64,000 bases of DNA from AP-15 sp963833745 (GTDB lineage Bacteria > Pseudomonadota > Alphaproteobacteria > ATCC43930 > CGMCC-115725), in contig CAWHZD010000008.1 in the NCBI GenBank assembly GCA_963833745.1, positions 1-64,000 on the forward strand, in the 5' to 3' direction. Positions 8,466 to 18,302 of the stretch are shown piece by piece. The notes under the pieces are model-generated. The model did not search any database. It had not been told where the DNA came from and was given only the letters and a program-made list of their open reading frames with translations. Position 1 is the stretch's first letter; every line of letters begins with the position of its first letter. The position numbers and the translations under genes are program-made.

Positions 8466-10444
8466 TTCGCGGGCGCCCCGACGTAACTTGCGGGGAGTGT
8501 ATCCCGGCGGCGGCGCGGGGTATTCGCAGCTGCCGGCCGCACCTCGCCGATCGGGCCGGCGGCGACCGGCGGGCGGTCCGCCGCGTCGGCCGGGACACAG
8601 CCCTCGGGGCAGGCCTGCGCCAGATGAAGCAGCAGGATGCGGCGCACCTCGGCCACTGTATGCGGGTCTCCCTGCGCCGAATGGCCCGAGCGCACGACCA
8701 GTTCGGAAGCTACCCCGTCGATGTGGGCGCTTTTATAGGAGACGACGCCGTCGTCGCCGGTCTCGATCGGGCCGTCGCCCTGGACCGCGATGATCGAATG
8801 CGCGGCGACTTTCGGCGATATCGGGATCGCGGCCAACGCCTGCAAAGCCGGGTTGTCGGGTGTCATCGACCACACGCTGCCAAATCCGGCCGAGCCAGGG
8901 CTAAACCCGACAGCGTCCGGGTTGCCGCCGACAGCTTCGCCCAGCGCCGTCACCACACCCTCCGGCAGGCTGACGAGGCGCCCCAAAAGCTGACCGATCG
9001 TGGACCCGGCGACAAAACTGCCATGCTGCGGCGTCGCAATAAAGATCACGCGCCGCACCTCCGGCACCGGGGTGACGAACGCTGCCCGGCGCAGCAGGTC
9101 GCGCGTCTGGTCCGAGATGCTCAGCTGGTCGAGCGGCTTGCTGCTCAACGCGTTCCACAGGCGCGATCCGCTGTCGACCACCAGCATCTTCGCCAACAAT
9201 CCGCCCTGGCTGTGACCGATCAGCACAATCTGTCGCAGTGCGGGGTCCTTGCCTTGCGGGTCGAGCTCGTGGACGGCATCCTCGATCGCCGTCCGCAAGC
9301 GCAGAGCAGAGAACGGGGTGGGGTTGCCCGTACTGTAGGAAAACCACCAGAACTGGAAGTGCTCGCGAATGACGGGATCGCTCTGCAAATCATTGACCAG
9401 GTCGGCCCAGCGGCCCGAACTCGACGCGGTGCCATGAATGAACACGACAGGAATCTGACCCGCGCGGTAGGGCTCGAGCCCGTCGATCGGAAAGCGGTTT
9501 TTGTTGAAATAGTCGCCGCTCAGAAAACCGCCGAATTCGCTGCGCCAGATCTCCGGGTCGCTGAGGCCGTAGGCGAATGCCGCACTGGTGTCGACCTCCA
9601 ACGGCACCGACTGGCCGCTTATCTCGACAGTGGCTGGTTCGAAAGCCGGATAGACGTCGATAATGCCGTGCAAATGCCCGCGGGCAAGATCTTGCCGAGA
9701 AACGACAACTCGAAGCAACGCCGTAACCGGCACTTTTACCTCTGGCGCGACCTGAAACCCTTTTTCCTCGGTCCGCTTCGGCGCATCCGCCGCGAGGGGC
9801 GCTCCGATCCCGCGCTGGCGATAGCGGTTCTGTAGTCCTTCGATGTGGAGTTCATCGGCTGGGGTGAAGTCTACCAGCGCGAGATTTCCCCAGCGGGCGG
9901 TCGCCGGATCGTAAGCGACGTCAATGCTGCCAAAGGGCAGCGCGAACCGTCCTGAACGCAACAAGACCCGCGAGCGATCGGCGGAGGTGAAGCCGGAGGT
10001 CAGGCTGCGGTTGTAGAGGTCGCTCGCCGTTCGGAAGCGCGGATCGAACCCGCCGGGCCGTTGCGCCGGATCGTCGGGGAACAGGAACGCGAAGGCGTAG
10101 ATCGCGGCGGCCAGGTAATAGGCCTGCTTGCCGGTTTTCTCGGCATGGTGGAACGACATCTCGGAGAGGGCGAACAGAACATCGGGATCAAGCTTCCCGG
10201 CCACGACGAGGCCGTGCAGGCGGGCGATCGCCGCCTCCGGGTTGCTATCAAAGGGTTCCGACAAGTCCTCGCGACGCAGGACGATCTGGGTGGGCTCGCT
10301 GATGTCGCCCGTGGAGATCGCGTTACTGGTCAGCTCACGCTGCACGGCGCGCGGGTCAGCACGCTCGACCTGGACCGGGGTCGCACAGGCGGCGAGCAGC
10401 AGCAACAGCCCCGCCGCAGGGCCAAACACTAGAGAGCGCGGCAT
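8462..10444 (-). CDS. Large lipoprotein alpha/beta hydrolase
   Basis: The 660-residue protein starts with a lipoprotein signal (hydrophobic core, lipobox LAAC with Cys20), so it is probably anchored in the outer or inner membrane. The N-terminal ~300 residues are of unknown type. The C-terminal half is an alpha/beta-hydrolase: oxyanion region PVVFIHGTASSSGRW (about 332-346) and nucleophile elbow GHSQGG with Ser412, then FIATPQHGSF. The fold suggests lipase or esterase activity; the substrate is unknown. It overlaps the following DUF4105 gene by four bases. Confidence 0.8.
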   Translation of the reverse strand: MPRSLVFGPAAGLLLLLAACATPVQVERADPRAVQRELTSNAISTGDISEPTQIVLRREDLSEPFDSNPEAAIARLHGLVVAGKLDPDVLFALSEMSFHHAEKTGKQAYYLAAAIYAFAFLFPDDPAQRPGGFDPRFRTASDLYNRSLTSGFTSADRSRVLLRSGRFALPFGSIDVAYDPATARWGNLALVDFTPADELHIEGLQNRYRQRGIGAPLAADAPKRTEEKGFQVAPEVKVPVTALLRVVVSRQDLARGHLHGIIDVYPAFEPATVEISGQSVPLEVDTSAAFAYGLSDPEIWRSEFGGFLSGDYFNKNRFPIDGLEPYRAGQIPVVFIHGTASSSGRWADLVNDLQSDPVIREHFQFWWFSYSTGNPTPFSALRLRTAIEDAVHELDPQGKDPALRQIVLIGHSQGGLLAKMLVVDSGSRLWNALSSKPLDQLSISDQTRDLLRRAAFVTPVPEVRRVIFIATPQHGSFVAGSTIGQLLGRLVSLPEGVVTALGEAVGGNPDAVGFSPGSAGFGSVWSMTPDNPALQALAAIPISPKVAAHSIIAVQGDGPIETGDDGVVSYKSAHIDGVASELVVRSGHSAQGDPHTVAEVRRILLLHLAQACPEGCVPADAADRPPVAAGPIGEVRPAAANTPRRRRDTLPASYVGAPAK

Positions 10445-10494
10445 GAACCGCGTACCAGAATCGTCTTCATCTCTTTTCGATCTAATCCTAGCGT

Positions 10495-11265
10495 CTATTT
10501 TCCGAGGGCTTCGATAGTCTTAAGGACCGGTTCCGGCGAAAGTCTGAGCAGGCCGGAATAGGGGTTGCTCAGTTCCACGATCAGGAAGATTGCACTTGCC
10601 ACAGACAGCGCGCCGACCGCCATGCCGACCACAGTCGTGCGGTTGACCCGGGCTAGCATCCCAAAGGCGAAGAAAAGCAAGCACGCCCAGGACACCAGGA
10701 TCGTCATGAAGGGCCAGGACTAGGAATTGCTTACCTGCAACGCCATCTGCAGGCGTTGGTCATTGATCGAGGCAGTAATTTCCGCAGCTTTGACCAGCCT
10801 GTATTGCCGTTCGACCGGGGCCGTTTCGCGTAAGCGGTTGAGGATGGCGAACATCGCGTCCACGCTCGCTTCGGTCTGTTCTATCGTCGGCATCCTGACG
10901 TTGCGACCGCCGCTTTCCCAGACGCTGTCGTAGCTGTTGGTAACCATGCCCTTCAACACGTCGCGCGCCGGCCGAGCGTCGGGGCCGTAGCGGCGGAGCA
11001 GGCTGTCCAGCTGCAAAATCCGGGCGGAGACTATTTCGAGCCCTGCCTTCTGCGTGTTGTAGAAATTATTGGCCGACGCAATGAGCAGCCCGAGCACAAG
11101 GGCCGACATGGTGGCGACGAGCCCCGTCAAGCGATTGATCAGATCGCGGGTTTCGTCCACCCCTTCCTGCTCGGGCCGCCAGGCATGGAGAGACAACCCT
11201 GCCAGTCCGCCGGCGAAGACGGCGGCGGCGACGAAGAGCGCAAACAGGTCGGTGTTCACCGGCAT
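10495..11265 (-). pseudogene. DUF4239 membrane protein gene interrupted by an in-frame TAG
   Basis: Two segments in the same frame together make one DUF4239-like (bestrophin-like) protein of about 256 residues. The N-terminal part has transmembrane segments and the family stretch NFYNTQKAGLEIVSARILQL. The C-terminal part has TILVSWACLLFFAFGM and SVASAIFLIVELSNPYSGLL. They are separated only by a TAG codon at 10720-10722 (minus) followed by codons for Ser-Trp-Pro-Phe, which read straight into the second part. There is no frameshift. The gene is either recently inactivated, read through, or affected by one base error. Confidence 0.75.
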
Positions 11266-11453
11266 ATTCCGGCGAATTGGTTGGCATCGGGTGGGGTGTA
11301 CGGAGCGCCCGGTGAGGCCCGCACCATGCCCTGCAGCGCCGCCGGCGGTCTGAAGCTTGCGTAGTGCAGCAACAGCACTGCACCCCGATCTTCACGACTA
11401 CCCGTTTGGGCGTCGGCAGAAGCACAAGCGGCAGGCCAGGCAAACATGCTCAT
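11256..11453 (-). CDS. Possible small protein between two membrane-protein genes
   Basis: A 65-residue frame starts at an ATG overlapping the stop of the upstream gene (ATGA) and ends just inside the DUF4239 start. The spacing would suit translational coupling. The product is not recognised and has no clear signal or membrane segment, so it may be chance. Confidence 0.22.
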   Translation of the reverse strand: MSMFAWPAACASADAQTGSREDRGAVLLLHYASFRPPAALQGMVRASPGAPYTPPDANQFAGICR

Positions 11454-12157
11454 TCTCTGCAGACGGGCAGTGTGGCCAGGACAATAGTCGACAATGTAAA
11501 AAGCGCCGCCGCGAGGAGAAACACGCTGGTGCGAAGTCGCTGCAATTCAAACGTGCTGACAATGCCGCCGAAAAAGAGCACCGCCGCGAACCGCACCGTG
11601 AGGAGGACATACTCGTCGGATGAGCGGCTCGCTTGCTGGGCCGCGGCCAGCATCCGGGCCTGCTCCGCGTCGGCACGCTTGGCTGCGTCCCTTTCGGGCG
11701 AAGCATATTCCGCCATCGCAAGAGGGCGCACCGGCGCATTGGGATTGTTGAACGGATCCGTCCGCAGCCATGCATCCACCGCCCTGCGCGCCTCGGGGCG
11801 AAAGCGCCTGAGCACGAAGTCAGCCAGTTTCTTGTCACCTCGGAAGCTCGCCTCGACAAAGGTCGTAAAAAACCCCAGGTCGATGGTCTGGAGTTGGGTC
11901 GCCTGGAGGGTTAGTTGCATGGATTTCCGAGCGGCCTCATCTGCCGCGACGAGAGAAAACGTCTGCACGCCGGTCCACAGGTTGGACTGGTAGCCGCACC
12001 ACGCCGAAGCCGTCGCCGCCAGCCCCAGCAGCACCGCCGAGGCAATTTCCAACCGGCGGCTCCGGGCATTGCCTTCGAGCGCCCGCGCAAGGCGGCGCAA
12101 AAGCGAAGCCCTTACCTGCGGTTCTTGCTCCTCCGATAGATTGTCCTTGTCGCTCAT
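11450..12157 (-). CDS. Membrane protein with two predicted TM regions, unknown function
   Basis: The 235-residue protein starts at ATG 12157 (MSDKDNLSEEQEP), after an acidic leader. A first TM helix near residues 40-60 (LEIASAVLLGLAATASAWCG) is followed by a long helical loop (residues ~70-180). Two closely spaced hydrophobic segments lie near the C-terminus (VRFAAVLFFGGIVSTF and SVFLLAAALFTLSTIVLATL). The layout resembles uncharacterised alphaproteobacterial membrane proteins. It lies between a sulfatase and the DUF4239 gene on the same strand. Confidence 0.6.
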   Translation of the reverse strand: MSDKDNLSEEQEPQVRASLLRRLARALEGNARSRRLEIASAVLLGLAATASAWCGYQSNLWTGVQTFSLVAADEAARKSMQLTLQATQLQTIDLGFFTTFVEASFRGDKKLADFVLRRFRPEARRAVDAWLRTDPFNNPNAPVRPLAMAEYASPERDAAKRADAEQARMLAAAQQASRSSDEYVLLTVRFAAVLFFGGIVSTFELQRLRTSVFLLAAALFTLSTIVLATLPVCRE

Positions 12158-12248
12158 TTGATGAACCGAATGCGCCTTGAGGCGGCACGGCGCGCCCAGA
12201 TTCGGACCAAGCACCTCCCTGGTGGCCGCACCTCCTTGATGGCCGTCC

Positions 12249-13688
12249 TCATTTTGCGGTGGGCGGCGTGTACGGGTCACTCGCGCCCGGCGGAATCGGC
12301 GGATATTTCTTCAGGCTCTCCTGAAACTTGGTGAGCTGCGCGAACATCGCATGCAGTATCCACCCATGGGTGACGATGGCGAATTCGCCGGTCGCCTCTT
12401 CGGGGCGCTCTTGCGGGTTGTCGTAAAGATCGACGAGGCGGGGGACGACGAGCCTCTGCGGCGGATCGTACTGGCGCTCCTGCCAGATGAAATGCAGTTT
12501 GTAGTTGCGCCACTTTATCGCGTAAAGCTCTGGGCCGGCGCCGCCGGCGACCTGTTGGAAGACCGGGAACCACTCGCGCGAAGATTTCTCCTGTTGGCCG
12601 AGCAGAAACGCGCTCTCGTCCACGCCGTCGACGGCGCGATCGGCGGGAATTTCGGCGCCTCCCAATTTGGCGAGCGTGGTGTAGAGATCGGTGATGTGCA
12701 CGATCTCGTTGCTCACCCGGTCGGCCCGAACCTTGCCCGGCCAGCGGATGATGAACGGCACCCGCAGCGAGCCTTCCATCGCGGTCACGTAGGTGCCCGT
12801 CCAGGGGCCGGCCCAGCCGCGCCACGGAATGGTTTCTTCGGGGCCGTTGTCGCTGCTGAAGATGACGATGGTGTCGTCCCGGATCTCGAGCGCGGCGACC
12901 GCATCGAGGATCCGCCCGGCGTTGTCGTCCATCTCGGCGAGCATATCGGCCCAGGGACCGTTGCCGGTCTTGCCCGTGAACGCCTTCGACGCCTCGGTCG
13001 GCATGTGCGGCTGGGTCAGCGGCACATACGCGAAGAAGGGCTTGCCGGCCTTTACACTGCGCTGCATGAAGTCGATGGTGCGGTTGGTGACCTCGCCGTC
13101 GATCTCACGGCGGGCGTCATTGCCATAGAGCTTGACCCTGCGCGTTTGCTCGCCGCGACGACCCTCCATCACGTACTCGAAGTGCGCCACGGCTGGATCG
13201 AAGTCCGGCTGGTGCGGCCACAGGCTCTCGTCGGAGGAATTCGGGATCCCGTACCACTCGTCGAAGCCCTGGTCGTTCGGATAGCGTCCCTCGCCGTCGC
13301 CGAGGTGCCACTTCCCATTAAGGGCGGTCGCATAGCCGCGCTGCGACAATAGCTTCGCGAGGGTGATCTCCCACTGCACCAGACCGTAGGGCTTGCCGTC
13401 GACCGGCACACTGTAGGTGCCGTCGCGGATCGGGTGCCTGCCGGTCATCAGCGCGGATCGGCTGGGCGTGCACGACGGCTCGACGTTGAAGTTGGTCAGC
13501 CGCGTGCCTTGGCGGGCCAAAGCGTCGAGGCGCGGGGTCGGCGCACCGCGAGTGATCCCGCCGCCGTAGCATCCGAGTTCGCCGTAGCCGAAATTGTCGG
13601 CAAATATCAGCACGATGTTGGGCTTGTCTTGCGCGTACGTTGCCCGCGAAAGAGCGAGCAGCAAAAAAAATATCCATAGGCGCTTCAT
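12249..13688 (-). CDS. Periplasmic sulfatase (arylsulfatase type)
   Basis: The 479-residue protein is secreted by a signal peptide (about 20 residues, cleavage likely after TYA). It belongs to the formylglycine-dependent sulfatases: Cys73 in SCTPSR is the residue oxidised to formylglycine. Metal- and substrate-binding motifs include NIVLIFADNFGYGE, LNGKWHLGD and IFSSDNGPEE. It should hydrolyse sulfate esters in the periplasm; the substrate is unknown. No formylglycine-generating enzyme is in the window. It lies immediately downstream of a second, frameshifted sulfatase. Confidence 0.9.
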   Translation of the reverse strand: MKRLWIFFLLLALSRATYAQDKPNIVLIFADNFGYGELGCYGGGITRGAPTPRLDALARQGTRLTNFNVEPSCTPSRSALMTGRHPIRDGTYSVPVDGKPYGLVQWEITLAKLLSQRGYATALNGKWHLGDGEGRYPNDQGFDEWYGIPNSSDESLWPHQPDFDPAVAHFEYVMEGRRGEQTRRVKLYGNDARREIDGEVTNRTIDFMQRSVKAGKPFFAYVPLTQPHMPTEASKAFTGKTGNGPWADMLAEMDDNAGRILDAVAALEIRDDTIVIFSSDNGPEETIPWRGWAGPWTGTYVTAMEGSLRVPFIIRWPGKVRADRVSNEIVHITDLYTTLAKLGGAEIPADRAVDGVDESAFLLGQQEKSSREWFPVFQQVAGGAGPELYAIKWRNYKLHFIWQERQYDPPQRLVVPRLVDLYDNPQERPEEATGEFAIVTHGWILHAMFAQLTKFQESLKKYPPIPPGASDPYTPPTAK

Positions 13689-13888
13689 ACGGTAGTGCCC
13701 TCCATTTTATTTTTGACTAAGTGACGCTACATTTTAGTTTATGCAGACTAATTTTTGATATTCGATTGCCGGTCGGTGAGTATGGTTTTAACCCTCGTTA
13801 TGATCTTCTCCAACAGCCTCTTCTTGACGCGGTTTTGAGATTCAGGGAAACGCAAGGATGGAAGGCCGTGACACGGTCGCGCGCGGTT

Positions 13889-15665
13889 CTACTGCTCTTC
13901 ATTCATCTGATCGAATTCGGCGCCGGCCCACCCTGGCACCTTCTTGATCGCCTCGCGCGGATCAAACGGAAGCTTTGAGACGTCCACCCGCGGCTGGCTG
14001 GCGGCCGTGGTCGCGGGCCGCGGGTTTTCGAGGCCGGTGAACGGAAAGCCGCGGGCCTCGGGCGTGTTCGGATATTTCTGCATCCACAGCTGGTGACGGG
14101 CCTTCATCAGGTTGAACATCCCACTGGCCGACAGCATCGGGACCAGCTTGCCGTTCTCTTCGCGCGGATCGGTATAGAGATCATAGAAGGGCGCGCCGGT
14201 CAGGCCGGGCTTTTCGCCCACCCAGTGGCGCTTGTAGCGGCCCTTCACCGTCGCGGCCAGAACGTTGCCCGTGTAAATGAAGACGTAATCGCGCCGGCCG
14301 AAGGTGTCGCCGTTCAGGAACAACGCGGTCTGGTCGATGCCGTCGATGATGCGGTCGGTGGGGATGTTCGCCGTGGCGTTCCCGAGGCGCGCGAAGGTGG
14401 TGAACAAATCGGTCGCGTGGATGATGTCGCCGACGGTCTGTCCGGGCGCGATCACGCCGGGCCACCAGGCCATCGCCGGCACGCGCACACCGCCTTCGAG
14501 AAAGTCGCCCTTGCCGCCACGGTAGAGGGTGTCGACGCATGCCGGGCGGGCCGTTATGCACCATCGGGCCGTTGTCGGCCATCAGGACGACGAGCGTGTT
14601 CTCGGCGATGCCGAGTCTCTTAAGCTCGCTCATCAAGGCACCGATCCGGACGTCGAGCGGGGTGATCAGCTCCGCGGTCACCCCGCCATTGGTGGTCAGC
14701 TTCTTCGGAGAGGGCAGAAAGGAACCCAGCGCCGGCCACCACGCGACAAAGAACGGTTTCTTCGCCGCTGCGTTCTTCTGGATGAAGGCGAAGGTGCGTT
14801 TCTCGAACTCGCCCTCGAGCTTCAAATAGTCATCGTAACTCGTTGTGCCGAATTCGCGCACCGGTCCGCCCCTCGTGCCTTCGAGTGCATTCACGAGGCC
14901 GACCGGACGCCAGCCCGGGTCGATGTCGTAGGGATCTTTGGGGAACATCTGCGGGAACAAGACCGCCGGCGTCAGGATCGCCGCCTGTCCCTGCGGGGTA
15001 AACACGCTTACGAGCTGGTTATACGGCATCCACAGCGCCTCGTCGAAGCCATGGTTGGTGGCGTAGCTGGCTTCGATGTCGCCCAGGTGCCACTTGCCGT
15101 AAAAGGCCGTGGCGTAACCCGCCTTGGAGAGCACGTCGGCGGTCGTGACTTCGGAGGCGGCCAATCCGCCATACTCGTAGGGGAAGCCTACATTATACAT
15201 GCCGTTGCGTACGGGTTCCCGGCCGGTTATCACCGCCGCGCGGCTCGGCGTGCAGGAAGGTTCGCTGTACATCCGCGTAAAGTTGATGCCCTCGGCGGCG
15301 AGGCGGTTGATGTTCGGCGTCTCCCAACCGCGCTGCTTCTGGATGAAGGGGACGCCGACCTCGCCGACCGGCGTGTCGTCGAACATGATATGGATGATGT
15401 TGGGCGGCCCGCCGTATTTCTGGCGAAGCGCGGCCAGCTTGGCATCCAGGTCACAGTCTTCGGTCGCCCACCGCTCGCCGTGCTGCGCTTCGAGGATGTA
15501 GTACTCTGCATCGTGAATGATTTTGGGCTTGTCCACCTGCGCGAACGCAGTTTGGTCGACGACCAGTAAGCCGGCGATCAGAGCCACGGCGCCTGCGTTC
15601 TTGAACACGGCATTTCGGCGGTGGCTGCCGGTGGGCGGCTTCTTTGTGCTGTCGTCGTTCGCCAA
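13889..15665 (-). pseudogene. Second sulfatase, broken by a one-base frameshift
   Basis: An exported sulfatase of about 590 residues. It has an N-terminal signal region (hydrophobic 24-42), NIIHIMFDDTPVGEVG, Cys138 in SCTPSR, YGKWHLGD and LMADNGPMVHNG. Right after HNGPPGM the frame is lost. The continuation (DTLYRGGKGDFLEGGVRVPA) is found in another frame and runs to 13889. The lesion is one extra base within 14536-14540. Past the lesion the original frame turns Arg-rich. Either a recent pseudogene or a base-calling error; all catalytic motifs are intact. Confidence 0.8.
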
Positions 15666-15726
15666 GGTTGTGATCCTCTCACTGCCGGTTCAAAAATCGC
15701 CGTCCACGCCTAGCCGAGCGCCACCT

Positions 15727-16533
15727 TCAAAATCGGAAAGTGGCAGCGAGGATTGGGCCCTTCATATGCACATTGAAGCCGACGCTGTTGGCGGCCGTGT
15801 AGTTGAAGTTCAGGCTGCGGTAGCCGAGGCGCAGCGCAACCCACGGTTTGAGCGCATAGTCGATGGTGCCGATCATCTGCCAATCGACATGCGCGCCGAC
15901 GCCAAAGCCCCCGACATCGCCATAGGCGGTCAGCCCAAAGCCGTCGCCGAGGTCCCGGTGGTAACGAGCAGCGATCAGCGGATCGGCCCAGCCGGCGGAT
16001 TGGGTTACATTCGCTGTCGGCAACAGCCGGCCGTTCAAGGTCAGGTCGGTCGTGAACCCCCAGGCGCGAAACCCGCCGCCCGCATCCAATGATTGAACCG
16101 GCTGATCGAGCACGTGATAGAGGAACAGCGCGGTGCTGGTGTTTGTCGTCAGCACCGCGCTCCCGCCCTGAAAAAACACATTGCGAGTGGTGATGTTGGC
16201 GCCAACCGGCAGATGGATTACATCGCCGAGCAAGCTGAAGGGTCCGTCACGGATTTCGAACGCGCTCAGAAACGGCACCCCGTCGAGGTGCGACAATAGA
16301 TCAACGGCGCTGACGCTCGCATTGATTTCGGGCGCTCGCGGCAATGGCGTTTTGATCGCCGCGGTGACGCCCGCAAGCCACAGATAGGGTGTTACCAACA
16401 CCTCCAGGCCGCCGTTCACCGCGCCGTTCACCGCGGTTGCCTCCTGCGCGCGGGCCGAGTAGATGCGGGCGGCGGCAAGCGTCACCGCGAGCATCATGAA
16501 AGTCAAAAGGATCGAATTTCGGGATAATCGCAT
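15727..16533 (-). CDS. Outer-membrane beta-barrel protein
   Basis: The 268-residue protein has a signal peptide (cleavage probably after ARA). It then shows alternating amphipathic strands rich in aromatic and Gly residues (VTPYLWLAGVTAAI, GLTAYGDVGGFGVGA, WVALRLGYRSLNFNY) and a final Phe (ILAATFRF), the usual C-terminal signal for barrel insertion. The exact family is not recognised. It sits between the frameshifted sulfatase and the Gly-rich gene on the same strand and may be a channel or surface protein working with the sulfatases. Confidence 0.65.
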   Translation of the reverse strand: MRLSRNSILLTFMMLAVTLAAARIYSARAQEATAVNGAVNGGLEVLVTPYLWLAGVTAAIKTPLPRAPEINASVSAVDLLSHLDGVPFLSAFEIRDGPFSLLGDVIHLPVGANITTRNVFFQGGSAVLTTNTSTALFLYHVLDQPVQSLDAGGGFRAWGFTTDLTLNGRLLPTANVTQSAGWADPLIAARYHRDLGDGFGLTAYGDVGGFGVGAHVDWQMIGTIDYALKPWVALRLGYRSLNFNYTAANSVGFNVHMKGPILAATFRF

Positions 16534-16581
16534 TATTGGTCTGGTCCGCCCGTTTGACGGGACTGCCTGTTCGACGGCAGC

Positions 16582-17217
16582 TCAGGGACAGCTCGGCGTG
16601 TACGGCGGGCCGCAAGGAGGGTAGTAGTAAGCCGACGTCGCGGCGGCGGCAGTCGCCCCTACGGCAACGCCGGCGGCAACGCCATAGGCGGGGCGATAGG
16701 CGCCTCCGTAGACATTGACCGTCGAAGCGCGTGCGCCGTAGCCGCCCGCAGCGACCGCGCCGCCGCCGACACCGACCGCACCCGCGCCGCCCACACCAGC
16801 GGCACCGCCGCCGACGCCGACTTGGCCCCTGCCGCCCACGCCTGCGCCGCGAAAGCCACCGGCACCGGCTGCACCGGCACCGCCCGCGCCTGCGCCGCGA
16901 AAGCCACCGGCACCGGCTGCACCGGCACCGCCCGCGCCGACACCGGCGCGACCACCGCCCACGCCCGCGCCGCCCCCGCCGGCTGCACCGGCACCGCCCG
17001 CGCCGACACCGGCGCGACCACCGCCCATACCCGCGCCGCCCCCGCCGGCAGCGCCACCGCCGCCCCGGCCGCCGGCGCCACCGCCGCCACCGCGCCCGCC
17101 AAACCCGCCGCCGCCGCGAGAAACGCCACCGCCGCCACCGCCACGGAAAGCGAACGTCTGCGCCGCCAATGCGGTCGCCAGAAAGAAGATCAGGCAGATC
17201 ACGACCAGCCGTTTCAT
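16582..17217 (-). CDS. Secreted Gly/Ala-rich repeat protein
   Basis: The 211-residue protein has a clear signal peptide (MKRLVVICLIFFLATALAAQ) and then about 120 residues of Gly/Ala repeats with periodic Arg (GGRAGVGAGGAGAAG, GAGGFRGAGVGG). The C-terminal ~50 residues are less repetitive (TVNVYGGAYRPAYGVAAG) and end in a short Tyr/Pro/Cys tail. Such proteins are often surface-exposed or cell-wall-like, but no function can be assigned. It lies 15 bases downstream of the DUF2092 gene and is probably co-transcribed. Confidence 0.65.
   Translation of the reverse strand: MKRLVVICLIFFLATALAAQTFAFRGGGGGGVSRGGGGFGGRGGGGGAGGRGGGGAAGGGGAGMGGGRAGVGAGGAGAAGGGGAGVGGGRAGVGAGGAGAAGAGGFRGAGAGGAGAAGAGGFRGAGVGGRGQVGVGGGAAGVGGAGAVGVGGGAVAAGGYGARASTVNVYGGAYRPAYGVAAGVAVGATAAAATSAYYYPPCGPPYTPSCP
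16841..17067. repeat. In-frame tandem repeats of 48 bp and 66 bp
   Basis: Inside the Gly-rich gene, a 48-bp unit occurs at 16841-16888 and 16889-16936, and a 66-bp unit at 16936-17001 and again from 17002. Both lengths are multiples of three, so changes in copy number would lengthen or shorten the protein without breaking the frame. Confidence 0.85.
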
Positions 17218-17231
17218 GGCTCGCTTCCTCG

Positions 17232-18032
17232 CTATTTTGCCGGCTGTGGCGCGGTGCCGACCTTTGGCGTCATTTTAACCTGCTGGGCTCCCGCGGGCGG
17301 GTGAAAGACAAAGTCAGAATCGGGGAACTGGGTAGAGAAGTCCCAGTCCGAAATCTCGGCGATAAAGTTTGGGCGTCCGGGGAGCGAACGGTAGGTCATA
17401 ATAACGCGACGCGGCAATGACTGCTCGTTGTCTTCCAACCACAGCTCCAAATCGACGTCGGGCTCCTGGTTGAAGAAGAAATGGCGGCAGCGAACTCCGT
17501 CAATTATTGCCGTGCCGACCTGGCCGCCATAGGTAAGACCACTGAGCACCGATTTTGCCGGGTCATCGCTCAGAAAATCGGATAGCACAAAATCGACCTC
17601 CAGGCGGGTCTCTGCATAGTCGAGCATTTTGTCGATCGAGCCCGTCACCGGAATGATCGCGTATATCTTTTGCTCTGGGTTGAATGCGACGAGTGTCTTG
17701 CCGTCGTAGACCATTTTGATGTTGACGTCGTCTCCGATTATGTCCACCCGTAGGTGGTCTGGTCGACGAACGACAGTTTTTGTACTGTGGGCGATGTGAA
17801 GCAATTCGCCGTTCGGACCGGCATAGACCCGGTACGTATGAGACCGGAACGCGAATTGCGTCGCCTGAAGTGTCTTGCCCATATGCGCGATTGCAGCACG
17901 CGCATCTTCGCTGATCGCCGGCTGTTGCTGGCCCTGCGCGTATACCGGCGAGACCGACGCCGGGAAGAAGCTCGCAAGACCACCCGCAAACAACAACGCG
18001 ATGATCATTCTCATTGACTTTCGAAACGCCAT
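17232..18032 (-). CDS. DUF2092 periplasmic protein (LolA-like fold)
   Basis: The 266-residue protein has a signal peptide ending near VSPVYAQ and a DUF2092-type body: FRSHTYRVYAGPNGELL, RRPDHLRVDIIGDD, MVYDGKTLVAFNPEQKIYA, and a C-terminal RVIMTYRSLPGRPNFIAEIS. Related proteins have a LolA/LppX-like half-barrel, which suggests binding of a lipid or hydrophobic ligand, but this is inference. It is the first gene of the run with the Gly-rich protein, barrel protein and sulfatases. Confidence 0.8.
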   Translation of the reverse strand: MAFRKSMRMIIALLFAGGLASFFPASVSPVYAQGQQQPAISEDARAAIAHMGKTLQATQFAFRSHTYRVYAGPNGELLHIAHSTKTVVRRPDHLRVDIIGDDVNIKMVYDGKTLVAFNPEQKIYAIIPVTGSIDKMLDYAETRLEVDFVLSDFLSDDPAKSVLSGLTYGGQVGTAIIDGVRCRHFFFNQEPDVDLELWLEDNEQSLPRRVIMTYRSLPGRPNFIAEISDWDFSTQFPDSDFVFHPPAGAQQVKMTPKVGTAPQPAK

Positions 18033-18302
18033 TCCCGCCCCCTCTCCGAACAGGTTTGCCGCGAATACCGGAACCCGGCGGGGTTCGCTGCGCCGCCGTG
18101 ATCGGCCGTCACCGCGCTGCCGGAAAGTGAGCCTGTTTCGCGACCCCGCCGCTACTCACGGACCGCAAGATTTGGCCGATGAGCGCAGATTTCGCACGCC
18201 AGGGCGGGTTTTGCCGCTGACGCCTCAGAGTCGGAAAGAAAATGGGCTATTCTTGCGGTCTGTGAGTAGCATCCCGGCAATATTTCGCTGCCCAATTGGC
18301 CG

